Source of the DNA: an uncultured Methanospirillum sp. | GTDB lineage: Archaea > Halobacteriota > Methanomicrobia > Methanomicrobiales > Methanospirillaceae | DNA: 64,000 nucleotides | NCBI RefSeq assembly: GCF_963668475.1 | Contig: NZ_OY764544.1 | Coordinates: 930,001-994,000 of the forward strand | Direction of reading: 5' to 3' | Part shown: piece after piece, positions 52,747 through 61,931 of the stretch | How positions within the stretch are numbered: the first letter of the stretch is position 1 | Layout of the letters: every line of letters starts with the position of its first letter | Made by a program: the position numbers and the translations under genes | The notes under the pieces: model-generated | Database searches by the model: none | What the model was told of the DNA's origin: nothing | The model's input: the letters and a program-made list of their open reading frames with translations, nothing else

Positions 52747-54912
52747 ATGAGTGTGCCGGCAGACCGGTATTCACTAATTCTTGAATATCTCCAAAAACGC
52801 TACCCTATAGCAGTCTCAACCTCACAAATCGCCAGAGACCTGAATATGAACCGTGGTTCTGTGGCAAAATACCTGGAAGTACTTCTCACCCAGGGCCATG
52901 TGATAATGAAACCTTTTGGAAAAGCCAAACAATATTGCTCATCGCAAAAAATTCCTTTTGACGACCTTTTTGATTATCTTTCAGAAGCAATGGTTATTCT
53001 TGACACGGATCTCAAGATCCTGATGGTCAATAAAAGTTTTATCACAACATTCGATATTCGTACCGGAAAAAATATAATCGGAACTCCGCTAAACAGGCTT
53101 AATCTTCCCCTTCTGAATGATACTACAGTTCAGGGAAACATTTCCCGCATCCTTGAGTCAAAGACGTACATTAACGAGATGTTGCTTATTGACCAGATCA
53201 AGGACAGATTTTTTCTCACAGAGTTTGTTCCTACTTTTCTACCATCACTTTCATTCACTGCTAAACCTGGGATCATGATAACATTCAGGGATATTACAAC
53301 CTGGAAAAAGACAGAAGATGAATTAAAAACAAGCGAGAGAAAAATAAGAACACTATTTGAAGAAGTCCCAAGTGGGATATTTCTCTTTCAGGCTGACGGG
53401 ACAATTCTTAATGCCAACCGTGCCTCACTAGAGATCCTGGGGCTGACACGGTTTACCGATATTGTCAATTTCAATCTCTTTGAGATCATGTCTTCCAGGG
53501 AAGCAATAGAGAAACTTATCAGAGAAGGAAAAAACGCAGAAATTACACTTACCTGTAATTTTGACCGTATAAAATTGTCTACTCTGACATCAACGAGGAA
53601 AACCGGAATCGCATATTTCCAGGTAGTTTTTGCTCCGGTGACTGACAGAAGATGGAATGCCAAGCAGGAATATTTTATTCTGTTTATAGACATTACTGCC
53701 CAGAAACGTGCAGAAAAAGAACTGAAGGAGCGATTCTGGGGGATTACAAGTAATCTGCCTGGGATTGCATACCAGTTTTATGCCCGTGACTCAGGCGAAT
53801 GGGGCGTCTATTTTGCAGATAATCGATCTGAAAGTGTGTATGGAATAAGAACCGATCCCCTTGATACCTGGTTTGACAGGTTTGCATCATGCATTGATCC
53901 TGAAGATAAGCAACGCTGGGATGATTCCATCAGGGATGTAATACAGAAGATTGCTCCCTGGGATTTTGAAGGGACTTTTATCAAACCGTCGGGAGAAGGT
54001 GTCTACATTCGGGGTATCTCTCAACCGATACGACTGAAAAATGAGACAATATGGAATGGAATCTTTCTTGATATTACTGACAGAAGAAGGTCAGAAGAGG
54101 AACTCAAGAAGAGCGAGCAGCGGTTCAGAGGGTTTGCAAGCAACCTTCCAGGAATTGTGTACCAGTTTTACGCTCGTGATACCGGCGAATGGGGGATGAA
54201 TTTTGTTGATGAACGGTCACAGGATGTCTACGGGATCAGTCCGGAGCCATTGAATACATGGCTCGAACGGTATGGAATGTGCATTGCACCATCGGATCAG
54301 GTGCGATGGAAAAATTCAATTGATGATGTGATCAGAAGGACTGCACCCTGGGAATTTGAGGGAAAATTTATCAAATCCACTCATGAGGAGATGTATATCA
54401 GGGTCGTCTCCCAGCCGATCAGATTATCCGGAGAAACGTTATGGAACGGCCTTATTCTGGATATAACCGACTACAAACAGGCTGAAGAAGCTCTTCACGC
54501 AAGTGCGATAAAGGAGATCCGATACCATTCCTTTTTTGAGAACACCTGCAATGGAGTCTTGATCTATGAACCCATCGATAACGGGAATGAATACATCCTT
54601 AAAGATGTGAACAAGGCTACGGCAAGTCTGCTCAGAATGCCAAAAGAGGAATTGATCGGGAAGAAATTGTTTGAAGAGTTTCCCGATCTTCCAGACCCTG
54701 AAATTCGTGACCTTCTCAGAAGGGTATTGACTACAGAAAAACCTGAATTTTCATCTCCTCTCAAATATCGAAACCGTGATGATTTTCCCTGGATCTCTCA
54801 CTATGTCTTCAAACTCCCTTCAGGAGAGATCGCATCGTTTATGGTGGATGTATCTGATGAAGTGAAAAAGGAGATCGAAGATTCATCTGGTGCATGTGAC
54901 TTCAGGATCTGA
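52747..54912 (+). CDS. HTH-multi-PAS regulatory protein without kinase
   Basis: 721 residues. An N-terminal helix-turn-helix (about 15-65: VSTSQIARDLNMNRGSVAKYLEVLLTQGHVIMK) is followed by five PAS domains at about 75-185, 195-320, 325-448, 453-575 and 585-708. PAS 3 and 4 are recent duplicates, both with SNLPGI-x-YQFYARD-x-GEWG, a PL-x-TW step, APW-x-FEG-x-FIK and SQPIRL. There is no histidine kinase, REC or GGDEF output, so signal output is probably DNA binding. This one-component layout is typical of Methanospirillum-like genomes. The ligands may be flavin, heme or small molecules; none is identified. Confidence 0.85.
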   Translation: MSVPADRYSLILEYLQKRYPIAVSTSQIARDLNMNRGSVAKYLEVLLTQGHVIMKPFGKAKQYCSSQKIPFDDLFDYLSEAMVILDTDLKILMVNKSFITTFDIRTGKNIIGTPLNRLNLPLLNDTTVQGNISRILESKTYINEMLLIDQIKDRFFLTEFVPTFLPSLSFTAKPGIMITFRDITTWKKTEDELKTSERKIRTLFEEVPSGIFLFQADGTILNANRASLEILGLTRFTDIVNFNLFEIMSSREAIEKLIREGKNAEITLTCNFDRIKLSTLTSTRKTGIAYFQVVFAPVTDRRWNAKQEYFILFIDITAQKRAEKELKERFWGITSNLPGIAYQFYARDSGEWGVYFADNRSESVYGIRTDPLDTWFDRFASCIDPEDKQRWDDSIRDVIQKIAPWDFEGTFIKPSGEGVYIRGISQPIRLKNETIWNGIFLDITDRRRSEEELKKSEQRFRGFASNLPGIVYQFYARDTGEWGMNFVDERSQDVYGISPEPLNTWLERYGMCIAPSDQVRWKNSIDDVIRRTAPWEFEGKFIKSTHEEMYIRVVSQPIRLSGETLWNGLILDITDYKQAEEALHASAIKEIRYHSFFENTCNGVLIYEPIDNGNEYILKDVNKATASLLRMPKEELIGKKLFEEFPDLPDPEIRDLLRRVLTTEKPEFSSPLKYRNRDDFPWISHYVFKLPSGEIASFMVDVSDEVKKEIEDSSGACDFRI

Positions 54913-55370
54913 TCGAATATTTCAAATTACCCCACTATGAAATGATGAAACAACCCTATTGACCATCAATGACAATCGTGATCGTGAAAGATATCAGAAA
55001 GAGATCCCTTATCAAATGGCCTGATTTTTTATATATGATGCAATTTTTCAAAGATAAAGGATAAAATTTCACCTTTTTTTAGAATGCAAAATGTGCACCC
55101 AACTATTCAGCCACGTGTGCATTGACGAGCAATAAAACGCAGAGTTAAATATCGAACTGCTGATGAAGGTGTGTGAACGATCACGTTCACCGTTGAGAGA
55201 ATCGCCGTACCACATGGGCGAGTCAACCCGATTCAGGTGGCCGCTAATTTCCCCATGAATCCGGGTTGAAGAATCGCTGATGCAGATATTGTTCACCACC
55301 GGGTATCAATATTGTGATCGTCAGTCAATCGTCCATGCATGGTTTGTTCGTTGTATACGAGGTCATGCAA
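54913..55370. other. Leader and gap upstream of the F420-dependent enzyme
   Basis: No gene was recognised; an open frame at 55069-55299 (minus) is not convincing. T-runs near 55074-55080 may end the PAS transcript. The right half contains consecutive inverted repeats, annotated separately. Confidence 0.45.
55173..55268 (+). other. Structured 5' leader with consecutive stems
   Basis: GTGAACG-ATCA-CGTTCAC (55173-55190) is a perfect 7-bp hairpin. It is followed by TCGCC / GGCGA (around 55202-55221) and by CAACCCGATT (55224-55233) with AATCCGGGTTG (55258-55268), complementary apart from one bulged base. The cluster ends about 100 nt before the ATG at 55371. It could be an untranslated regulatory element or a small RNA. 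No known class was recognised. Confidence 0.35.
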
Positions 55371-56363
55371 ATGGAAACAAAAATTGGATATTTCGCATCC
55401 ATTGAGCAGTATAAACCAATGGATGCCCTTGAACAATCGGTCAGGGCAGAAAAAGTAGGATTTGAATCGATTTGGGTTGATGATCATTTTCATCCGTGGT
55501 ATCATACCGATGCTCAGTGCGGACAGGCATGGGCATGGATGGGAGCAGTTCTTCAGGCAACCAAGAAGGCATTTGTCTCGACCTGTATCACCTGCCCGAT
55601 CCTCAGGTACAACCCCGGAGTAGTGGCACAGACCTTTGCGACTCTCAGACAGATGTATCCAAAACGGGTTGGAATAGCAGTTGGAGCCGGTGAAGCTCTG
55701 AACGAGGTTCCGGTAACAGCCCAGTGGCCTAGTGTTCCCGAGCGTCAGGCAATGACCATTGAAGCGATAGAGGTCATGAAAAAGCTCTGGGATGGAAAAA
55801 CTCCGGTTTCGTTCACCGGTAAATACTACAACCTTGAAAAGGCATTTCTGTACACTAAGCCTGAAGATAACGTTCCACTTTATTTCAGTGGAATGGGTCC
55901 AAAAGGTGCCAAACTTGCAGGAATACATGGTGACCACCTGATGACAGTGTCAGCCGATACAGATACACTGAAAAACGTCACCATTCCAAAGTTTGAAGAG
56001 GGTGCAAGGGAGGCTGGCAAGGATCCAAAGAAGATGGAGAAGGCCATGCTGATCTGGTACTCGGTAGATCCTGACTTTGACAAGGCTGTTGAAGGAAACA
56101 GGTTCTGGGCAGGATGTCTCGTCCCCTCGATGTTCAAGTATCGTGTCAGCGATCCGCCAGAGGTTGAGATGCATGCAAACCTGGTTCATTCAGATGTTCT
56201 TCAGAAAAATTTCATCTGTGCAACCGACGCAGAAGGTCTGATTGCAGAGATCGAGCGGTTTAAACAGGTAGGGATCACACACTTCTGTCTTGGTAATTCC
56301 AGTCCGAACGTGAATTACGGAATTGATATCTTCAAGGATGTTATCCCAGCAGTAAAGGGATAA
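55371..56363 (+). CDS. F420-dependent luciferase-like oxidoreductase (Adf/Fgd-type)
   Basis: 330 residues from ATG 55371, selected over 55314 and 55365 because GAGGT (55359-55363) is at ribosome-binding distance. The bacterial luciferase-like barrel starts KIGYFASIEQYKPMDALEQSVRAEKVGFESIWVDDHFHPW. The Asp-His-Phe and the GIAVGAGEALNE loop are shared with F420-dependent secondary alcohol dehydrogenase (Adf) and glucose-6-phosphate dehydrogenase (Fgd). The enzyme should transfer hydride between F420 and an alcohol or similar substrate. In Methanomicrobiales Adf supports growth on 2-propanol with CO2. The cupin gene follows after 23 bp. Which of the two reactions applies cannot be read from the sequence. 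Confidence 0.85.
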   Translation: METKIGYFASIEQYKPMDALEQSVRAEKVGFESIWVDDHFHPWYHTDAQCGQAWAWMGAVLQATKKAFVSTCITCPILRYNPGVVAQTFATLRQMYPKRVGIAVGAGEALNEVPVTAQWPSVPERQAMTIEAIEVMKKLWDGKTPVSFTGKYYNLEKAFLYTKPEDNVPLYFSGMGPKGAKLAGIHGDHLMTVSADTDTLKNVTIPKFEEGAREAGKDPKKMEKAMLIWYSVDPDFDKAVEGNRFWAGCLVPSMFKYRVSDPPEVEMHANLVHSDVLQKNFICATDAEGLIAEIERFKQVGITHFCLGNSSPNVNYGIDIFKDVIPAVKG

Positions 56364-56386
56364 TTTTTCACTTTTTTGAGGTATCT

Positions 56387-56779
56387 ATGATTCATACCGA
56401 TGTATCAAGGATTTTTGATCAGGGGACAGTTGTCTTTCCTGATCACAAGGAGGATATCAACAAAAAATCCTGGTATACCCCTCCAGGATGGGTGGGTGTT
56501 TCACTAAAGGATATCATAACCGGGAAAGACACCGGTGGGGCATTCAGTTATCACCTTGTCAGGATCACCAGACATTGTGAAGTACCTTCACATGTCCATG
56601 ACACAGAGTGGGAATGGAATGTTATTCTGAACGGGAATGGTTCGTTTGTCATCCAGGAAAAGGAGACACAGGTGGTCATCGGAGAGACGTATGTTACTCC
56701 CCCGGGTATTTCTCATACCGTCAAGGCAGGAAATAGTGACCTGGTTATAACCGCTACCTTTGTTCCTGCCCTTGGATGA
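56387..56779 (+). CDS. Cupin-domain protein
   Basis: 130 residues. Both cupin motifs are perfect. Motif 1 is HxH(X)4E(X)6G, with His69, His71, Glu76 and Gly83. Motif 2 is G(X)5PXG(X)2H, ending in His110. One metal (Fe, Mn or Zn) is expected. It may act with the F420-dependent enzyme as isomerase, dioxygenase or sensor; substrate unknown. GAGG in front of the ATG is its ribosome-binding site. The T-rich spacer upstream may partly terminate the first gene. Confidence 0.85.
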   Translation: MIHTDVSRIFDQGTVVFPDHKEDINKKSWYTPPGWVGVSLKDIITGKDTGGAFSYHLVRITRHCEVPSHVHDTEWEWNVILNGNGSFVIQEKETQVVIGETYVTPPGISHTVKAGNSDLVITATFVPALG

Positions 56780-56782
56780 ACA

Positions 56783-56789
56783 TTTTTTT
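56783..56789 (+). terminator. T7 terminator after the cupin gene
   Basis: TTTTTTT five bases beyond the stop codon region. Confidence 0.45.
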
Positions 56790-57138
56790 GCGAGAAAGAG
56801 AACAAAAGTATCTTGAGGGAGAGATTCTGATCACTCACATTGACCCCTCCCGGCCTTTACAACCCACCTTTAATTTTATAGTTTTAATAAAACTGTAGTG
56901 CTTTTTTTAAAATATGTCTGATCATAAAAGGCAGATTCAGAGATCTACATTCAAATAAATTCGGTTTAAGTTAGCACTTTTTACTGGGATGATCCACTAT
57001 ATCGCGAAAGTGAAATGCATGAAATATAACGCAGGTTATCAAAATTATCACCACTACGAAGAGACCTGTCAACCCCCCGAACACTTTCGCCCTGTTTACT
57101 AAAGCTTTAGATACTGGAACTCAAGATCAGGGTATGCC
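56790..57138. other. Gap with hairpin/T-run and polymerase-cassette promoter
   Basis: AGTTTT-AAT-AAAACT (56880-56894) is followed by T7 (56902-56908), a second possible terminator. CTAAAGCTTTAG (57099-57110), a perfect 12-bp palindrome, lies 28 bp before the first gene of the polymerase cassette and is placed as an operator. No gene was recognised in the gap. Confidence 0.4.
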
Positions 57139-57642
57139 ATGCCTCCAGCCTTACACCCTGCCATATCAGGATCCTCGGGGTCCTTCTCGGTAATTGCTGC
57201 ACCAGTCGGGATCTTACTGGAGGCGCTCAGTAATCTGCTCAGATCAAATCAGAACAATACACTGTACCTGTGTGGCAATTATCCCCAGATTCTCACGAAA
57301 TTATGTGTACACCATGAGCACGTCAGAGTCCGGCGTGCACTCACCGCATATCAGATCCTCACAATCCTGGAAGACGCCGATGAACCACTCATCCTTTTCG
57401 AACACGACAGAAGTTGGTACCAGGACACCCCTGAACTCATACCAATCATCGGTGAGATCTGCAGACGCAAATCATCGAACTCCCAGATGGTGCTCCTCTT
57501 CTCCGACAGGGTTGATCGGTGGTTCTCAGAGATTGACCCCTATGCTAACCGGGTAGTATATTACCTGGACACACTTGCAAAGCCGAGAAAAAACCATTCG
57601 ACTCCGGTGAACATCCAGAACACACTGGAAGGGCTCTGGTGA
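57139..57642 (+). CDS. Polymerase-cassette protein 1 (RecA-like fold suspected, no Walker A)
   Basis: 167 residues of unknown family. The core follows an alternating beta/alpha pattern: SFSVIAAPVGILLEALSNLL, NTLYLCGNY, VRVRRALTAYQILTILEDADEPLILFEHDRSWYQDTPELIPIIGEICRRKSSNSQMVLLFSDRVDRWFSEIDPYANRVVYYL. LILFEHD resembles a Walker B strand, but there is no GKT loop. The order of elements matches the third cassette protein (59633), especially the LIxFExDxxWY/F block and the following helix. So the two are distant paralogues. It starts a five-base-spaced operon with the DNA polymerase. An inactive RecA/Rad51-like or accessory role is an inference from secondary-structure order only. Confidence 0.7.
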   Translation: MPPALHPAISGSSGSFSVIAAPVGILLEALSNLLRSNQNNTLYLCGNYPQILTKLCVHHEHVRVRRALTAYQILTILEDADEPLILFEHDRSWYQDTPELIPIIGEICRRKSSNSQMVLLFSDRVDRWFSEIDPYANRVVYYLDTLAKPRKNHSTPVNIQNTLEGLW

Positions 57643-57647
57643 TCTGA

Positions 57648-59633
57648 ATGAGCAGTTCAGGCACATTTATTCTTGACTCCTGCCGGACTAAACAGGGGAT
57701 CACTCTCTGGAATATTACTGATGGCAATCTTAAGATAGTACATCATAATCAGTCTCCATCATTTCTGGTACATTTCAAAGAGCCACATCTTCATCAGGAT
57801 CTCATAGAGGAACTCCATTCCACCTACGGGATTTCGGAATGCTCATTCAGATCCATCTACGAGGATTACCGTGGCTACAAGGTTGAAGCAGGCAGAGAAG
57901 TAGCAGAAGAGATAGAGAAACAGACCAATTACAATGTTTCTTTATTCAACGTAGATATCAGACCGGAGCAGCGGTTTGCTGCAGAACATACCATTGTTCC
58001 CGGTGGTTTCACCGGGATGGATCGATTCAATCCGGTACACGAGTTTCCTGGCACAACAATGGAGATAACCTTCTCTGAAAATCCACACAGGTCAGAGCAT
58101 ACCGGTACAGTATCTGTGACTGATATAGATCGGAAACGACCATATCTCCTGGATGGATCAGACCGGCAGAACATTGACGACCTCTGCGATATTGTCCAGT
58201 CCTCTGATCCTGATCTGATCCTCTTTCCCGACTATGATCGCTGGTCCTCGTACATCTGTGATCAGACTGACAAGTGGGGCATTGTAAATACGCTGAGCCG
58301 CACGGGACGATTCAGAAGACTATCATCACGATCATACTTCTCGTACGGCCGGATGGAACACCGGCTCGGGGCAATGATACCCGAAGGACGGGTCATTGTT
58401 GATACTCGGCAGAGTTTCATGTACCGGGAAGGAGATGCCAGGGGAATTTTTCTTGCTTCCCGTCTCTCCGGGCTTTCCCCGAACCTGACCTGCCGGCTCA
58501 CACCCGGGACTCTTGTCTCAAGTTACGAGGTGTACGAGGCCCTTGCGAGGGGGATTGCAGTACCGTTCAGGAAAAACGATGCCGAGGCACACCGGAAGAT
58601 CGAAGACATGAGGCTTGACTTCAGGGGAGGTCTCACTCTTCAACCACAGCCGGGTATCTACGAGGATGTAACCCAGATTGACTTTACCTCATTCTATCCC
58701 TCGATCATCGTGAAGTACAATCTCTCACCGGAGACACTGAAATATCCGGACAGAACCGGATTTCTTGCCTCTGTGTTGAGACCGATTCTTGATCTCAGGC
58801 AGATCACCAAACAGAGAAAACGGGTCGATCCCACCTATGCCGGAATGGATGGTATTCTAAAATGGATGCTTGTAACGTGTTTTGGATACACAGGTTACAA
58901 AAATGCCAGGTTCGGGAGGATAGAGGTTCACGAGCAGATAACATTCAGGGCAACAGAACTGCTCCAGGAGTGTGTCTCAAAGATCGGCGATCTCAGGGGC
59001 AGGGTTCTTCATGCAATTATTGACTGCCTCTTCATCCAGGAGTGCGATCCGTTACAAGCCCAGTTTGAGATAGAGAAACTCACCGACATTAAAACCGAGA
59101 TAGAACAGTATGACTGGATCGTTTTTCTTCCCCAGATCGACGGAACCGGATCATACGGGAATTATTATGGGCGACTTGCAGATGGGAAGATAAAAGCAAG
59201 GGGAGTTGCTGCCCGTCGGAGAAACACACCCCCGTATATCAGGCAGATGCAGGAGGAGATGCTACACCTGATGGCCCACGAGTGTGAGGTGGATGGAATT
59301 GCATCACACTGGCCGGAGGTCCGGGGTCTTTACCGGCAGTACTCAAACGGCCTGAGAGATGTAGATCCACAGGATCTGGTGATAAAGAGGAGAATCGGGA
59401 AAGAGAGATATCAGAACAAATGCATTCCACAGGCTGTAATTGAAGTATACCGGCAGCATGGTGTCGAACTGGTTCCCGGGATGGATGCCTCATTTATTGT
59501 AAGGGATGAGAAAGGGCTGCTGGTAGATCCCTCATTTGCTCCAAAGGATATTGATACCAGGTATTACCAGCGTCTTTTGGACCGGGCATGGAAAGAGATT
59601 GAATTTGTGCATACCGTCTGTGAGAGTTACTGA
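57648..59633 (+). CDS. Divergent family-B DNA polymerase
   Basis: 661 residues. Motif A is IDFTSFYPSI with Asp345. Motif B is K405-WMLVTCFGYTGY-KNAR, where the usual Asn and Ser are Val and Thr. Motif C is VLHAIIDCLFI with Asp459: the second, metal-binding Asp of DTD is kept and the first is Ile. A thumb-like region follows (LVIKRRIGKERY, then PQAVIEVYRQHGVELVPGMDASFIV). The N-terminal 300 residues resemble an exonuclease domain only loosely. No DIE (Exo I) is visible, and LILFPDYDRW is at best a worn Exo II. So it is probably exonuclease-deficient but may still polymerise. It is shorter than replicative archaeal PolB (770 or more residues). The gene lies between two small paralogous genes and overlaps the second by one base. 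Confidence 0.85.
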   Translation: MSSSGTFILDSCRTKQGITLWNITDGNLKIVHHNQSPSFLVHFKEPHLHQDLIEELHSTYGISECSFRSIYEDYRGYKVEAGREVAEEIEKQTNYNVSLFNVDIRPEQRFAAEHTIVPGGFTGMDRFNPVHEFPGTTMEITFSENPHRSEHTGTVSVTDIDRKRPYLLDGSDRQNIDDLCDIVQSSDPDLILFPDYDRWSSYICDQTDKWGIVNTLSRTGRFRRLSSRSYFSYGRMEHRLGAMIPEGRVIVDTRQSFMYREGDARGIFLASRLSGLSPNLTCRLTPGTLVSSYEVYEALARGIAVPFRKNDAEAHRKIEDMRLDFRGGLTLQPQPGIYEDVTQIDFTSFYPSIIVKYNLSPETLKYPDRTGFLASVLRPILDLRQITKQRKRVDPTYAGMDGILKWMLVTCFGYTGYKNARFGRIEVHEQITFRATELLQECVSKIGDLRGRVLHAIIDCLFIQECDPLQAQFEIEKLTDIKTEIEQYDWIVFLPQIDGTGSYGNYYGRLADGKIKARGVAARRRNTPPYIRQMQEEMLHLMAHECEVDGIASHWPEVRGLYRQYSNGLRDVDPQDLVIKRRIGKERYQNKCIPQAVIEVYRQHGVELVPGMDASFIVRDEKGLLVDPSFAPKDIDTRYYQRLLDRAWKEIEFVHTVCESY

Positions 59634-60193
59634 TGAGCGAAAAGACAAATCCACTCAAGAATATTCCCAAGGACGCATTTTCAGTCTTTCAGGCATCTCA
59701 CAAAGACTTTCATACCTGCCTTGCTGACATTCCAGATCGGTACCCTGGCACCATTACGTACATCAATAATCATGATTATGTTCCGCTTCTCCGGTTCAGG
59801 GAAGAGGACCAGGAGAGGCTGATCCATAAGAAGATCGGCAACCTAGATGATCTCCTCGATTATATTTCAGGTGATACATCAGCGATCCTCTTTATTGAGT
59901 ACCATCTGGCCTGGTTCAGACCGGATAACAAACAAGAACTAGAGCAGTTCTGTGAGACATGCAAATCCAGGGCAAAGGCAGACGGTCCGGTTGCTGTGAT
60001 CACTGCGGTGATGGACAGAAATCTGCTGTCACTTGATGGGAAAGCCCATTATTTCTTCCAGGTAAAGCCGTGGGAACTCAGGGGAAGGGCCCGGGCGATT
60101 AAGGACCAGACAGAACTCAGTACGTTTCTGAAGGGCTGCACCGGTGTCGTGCAGAGGGGAAGGTTGTTTGGACAGATGAAACTTGAGATCTGA
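59633..60193 (+). CDS. Polymerase-cassette protein 3 (paralogue of protein 1)
   Basis: 186 residues. It begins at TGATG, overlapping the polymerase stop. The plan repeats that of protein 1: FSVFQASHKDFHTCLADI, GTITYINN, LIHKKIGNLDDLLDYISGDTSAILFIEYHLAWFRPDNKQELEQFCETCKSRAKADGPVAVITAVMDRNLLSLDGKAHYFFQVKPWELRGRAR. There is again a hydrophobic strand followed by Glu (LFIEYH), with no Walker A. An extra C-terminal stretch has VQRGRLFGQMKLEI. The family is unknown. Being coupled to the polymerase gene it probably acts in the same complex. Confidence 0.7.
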   Translation: MSEKTNPLKNIPKDAFSVFQASHKDFHTCLADIPDRYPGTITYINNHDYVPLLRFREEDQERLIHKKIGNLDDLLDYISGDTSAILFIEYHLAWFRPDNKQELEQFCETCKSRAKADGPVAVITAVMDRNLLSLDGKAHYFFQVKPWELRGRARAIKDQTELSTFLKGCTGVVQRGRLFGQMKLEI

Positions 60194-60419
60194 TTGAGGA
60201 TATGATACCAGAGTAGGATCTGGGATGAAGAATACAATTTAAGACAGCGATTGAAAAGACCAGGAAGTTTGAGAGTTATTTTCTCCAGCGATACCCGTTG
60301 AGGATCCCATCAAGGACCGAAGAGACTGATTTCTGAAGATCCCTGCAGGTAAAGGCTGTACAAACGGATATATAGAGAGTAAACAGACTCATCATTATTC
60401 TCGAATAAGAGGTGGGGTT

Positions 60420-61931
60420 TTGAAGAGTTGTGATCCAGAAAAGAACATGCGATGTTACAGTATCGCAATAATAATCCTGGCATTCTGTATTGTGGGGGTG
60501 ACTGCAGAGAATACAACGTATTCACCTGATGGGAAAGGATACAGGTTCGAACAGGATGGGTGGACATATCTGCATATCCAGGGAGGGCCGTATGAGCGTG
60601 GATATCAGCATGGCTATCTGATGTCACCGGAACTTGCAGAAATCCAGGCGATGATCCCGGTGATAACCCTTCACGATACAGGCATGAAATGGGATTATTT
60701 CATCAAGACTGCAAGGGATATGTTCCTGAATCATATCGATGATGAATACCTTTCAGAAATGCGTGGGATTGCAGAAGGGGCACAGGCTGCAGGAACAAAC
60801 ATCAGTTTTGATGAGGTGCTCGGATGGAATGCCTACAAGGAACTGATCGGTTACTGGTGGCCATCGGTAAAATCAGATGCATACAAAAAACTTGAGATTG
60901 AGACCGACTCATGCAGTGCATTCATTGCTACCGGGGATTACACCGGTGAGAACGGTATCGTTCTTGCCCATTCAAGTTGGACGCCGTTTGAACGTGCTCA
61001 TTTCTTCGATCTTATCGAAGACATTGTACCAGAAAACGGGTCAAGAATTCTGATGCAGTCAGCACCCGGACTGCTCGACAGTTCTACCGATTACCTGGTA
61101 ACCGATGCCGGTTTGATGATTGCAGAGACTACGATCAACGGGTTCAATCAGTACAAGTCCAACATGTCTCCTGCATTTTACCGGCTGAGAAGAGCCGCCC
61201 AATACGCACAGGGTCTGGATGAATTTGTCTCGATCATGAATACAAACAGGAGCGGAGGTTTTGCCAACAGCTGGCTGGTTGGCGATCTGAATACCGGAGA
61301 GATCATGCGGTTTGAGCAGGGCCTCAAGTTCTATAACATCACAAAGACTCAAAGTGGGTATTTTGCCGGTGCAAACTCTGTTGAAGATCCAAGGATACGA
61401 AACCTTGAGTGTTCAGGGCTTGATCCGACTGATATCAGGACCGGTGTAAGTGCCAGGATGGTCCGGCTTCCTCAGCTGATGGAGGAGTACAAAGGGAAGA
61501 TATCCACTGAAACAGCGAAAACAATTCTCTCTGACAAGTATGATGTCTGGCTCGGAAAGGAGAATCCATCAACCAGAACTGTTGAAGGTTTTTACTGGCT
61601 GGATTCTAATCCATATCCTAACAGGCCGCCATTCAAACCGATGGGATCCTACGACGGTAAGGTCATGAATGAGGCAATGGCACGGAATATGAGTTTTGAA
61701 GCACGATGGGGTACACCATCCGGAATAGCCTTCGATGCCGATGCATTTCTGAAAGAGCATCAACAATGGGCATATCTCACCGACTATCTCAAATCATTCC
61801 CCGTGTACTCGTGGGACGTGTTCTCATCAGGAGAGCAGAATATGACACAGGAAACGAGAACAGGATCAGAATCAGAATACCAGGCTAGTAATACGTCATC
61901 ATCGACGAGTACCAGAGCGTATCGCCAGTAA
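60420..61931 (+). CDS. Secreted C45-type Ntn-hydrolase (phospholipase B-like or acyltransferase-like)
   Basis: 503 residues from TTG 60420, which has the strong AAGAGGTGGGG upstream; ATG 60447 is the alternative. A signal peptide (about 10-29) is followed by GGPYERGYQHGYLMS. The autoprocessing centre is ETDSCSAFIATG with Cys165 as probable nucleophile, then NGIVLAHSSWTPFE. C45/penicillin-acyltransferase and phospholipase-B-like proteins share this layout and cleave amide or ester bonds. A Ser/Thr-rich C-terminal tail (SESEYQASNTSSSTSTRAYRQ region) is a linker or glycosylation tract with no visible anchor. The substrate is unknown; an extracellular amidase is likely. Confidence 0.8.
   Translation: MKSCDPEKNMRCYSIAIIILAFCIVGVTAENTTYSPDGKGYRFEQDGWTYLHIQGGPYERGYQHGYLMSPELAEIQAMIPVITLHDTGMKWDYFIKTARDMFLNHIDDEYLSEMRGIAEGAQAAGTNISFDEVLGWNAYKELIGYWWPSVKSDAYKKLEIETDSCSAFIATGDYTGENGIVLAHSSWTPFERAHFFDLIEDIVPENGSRILMQSAPGLLDSSTDYLVTDAGLMIAETTINGFNQYKSNMSPAFYRLRRAAQYAQGLDEFVSIMNTNRSGGFANSWLVGDLNTGEIMRFEQGLKFYNITKTQSGYFAGANSVEDPRIRNLECSGLDPTDIRTGVSARMVRLPQLMEEYKGKISTETAKTILSDKYDVWLGKENPSTRTVEGFYWLDSNPYPNRPPFKPMGSYDGKVMNEAMARNMSFEARWGTPSGIAFDADAFLKEHQQWAYLTDYLKSFPVYSWDVFSSGEQNMTQETRTGSESEYQASNTSSSTSTRAYRQ

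Noticed and set aside
55150..55275. C/D-box small RNA suggested by TGATGA and CTGA
   Set aside because: Box spacing is far larger than in archaeal C/D RNAs and no D'/C' pair is present.
55069..55299. Minus-strand open frame in the gap before the F420 enzyme
   Set aside because: It coincides with complementary stems that explain the lack of stops; no family likeness.
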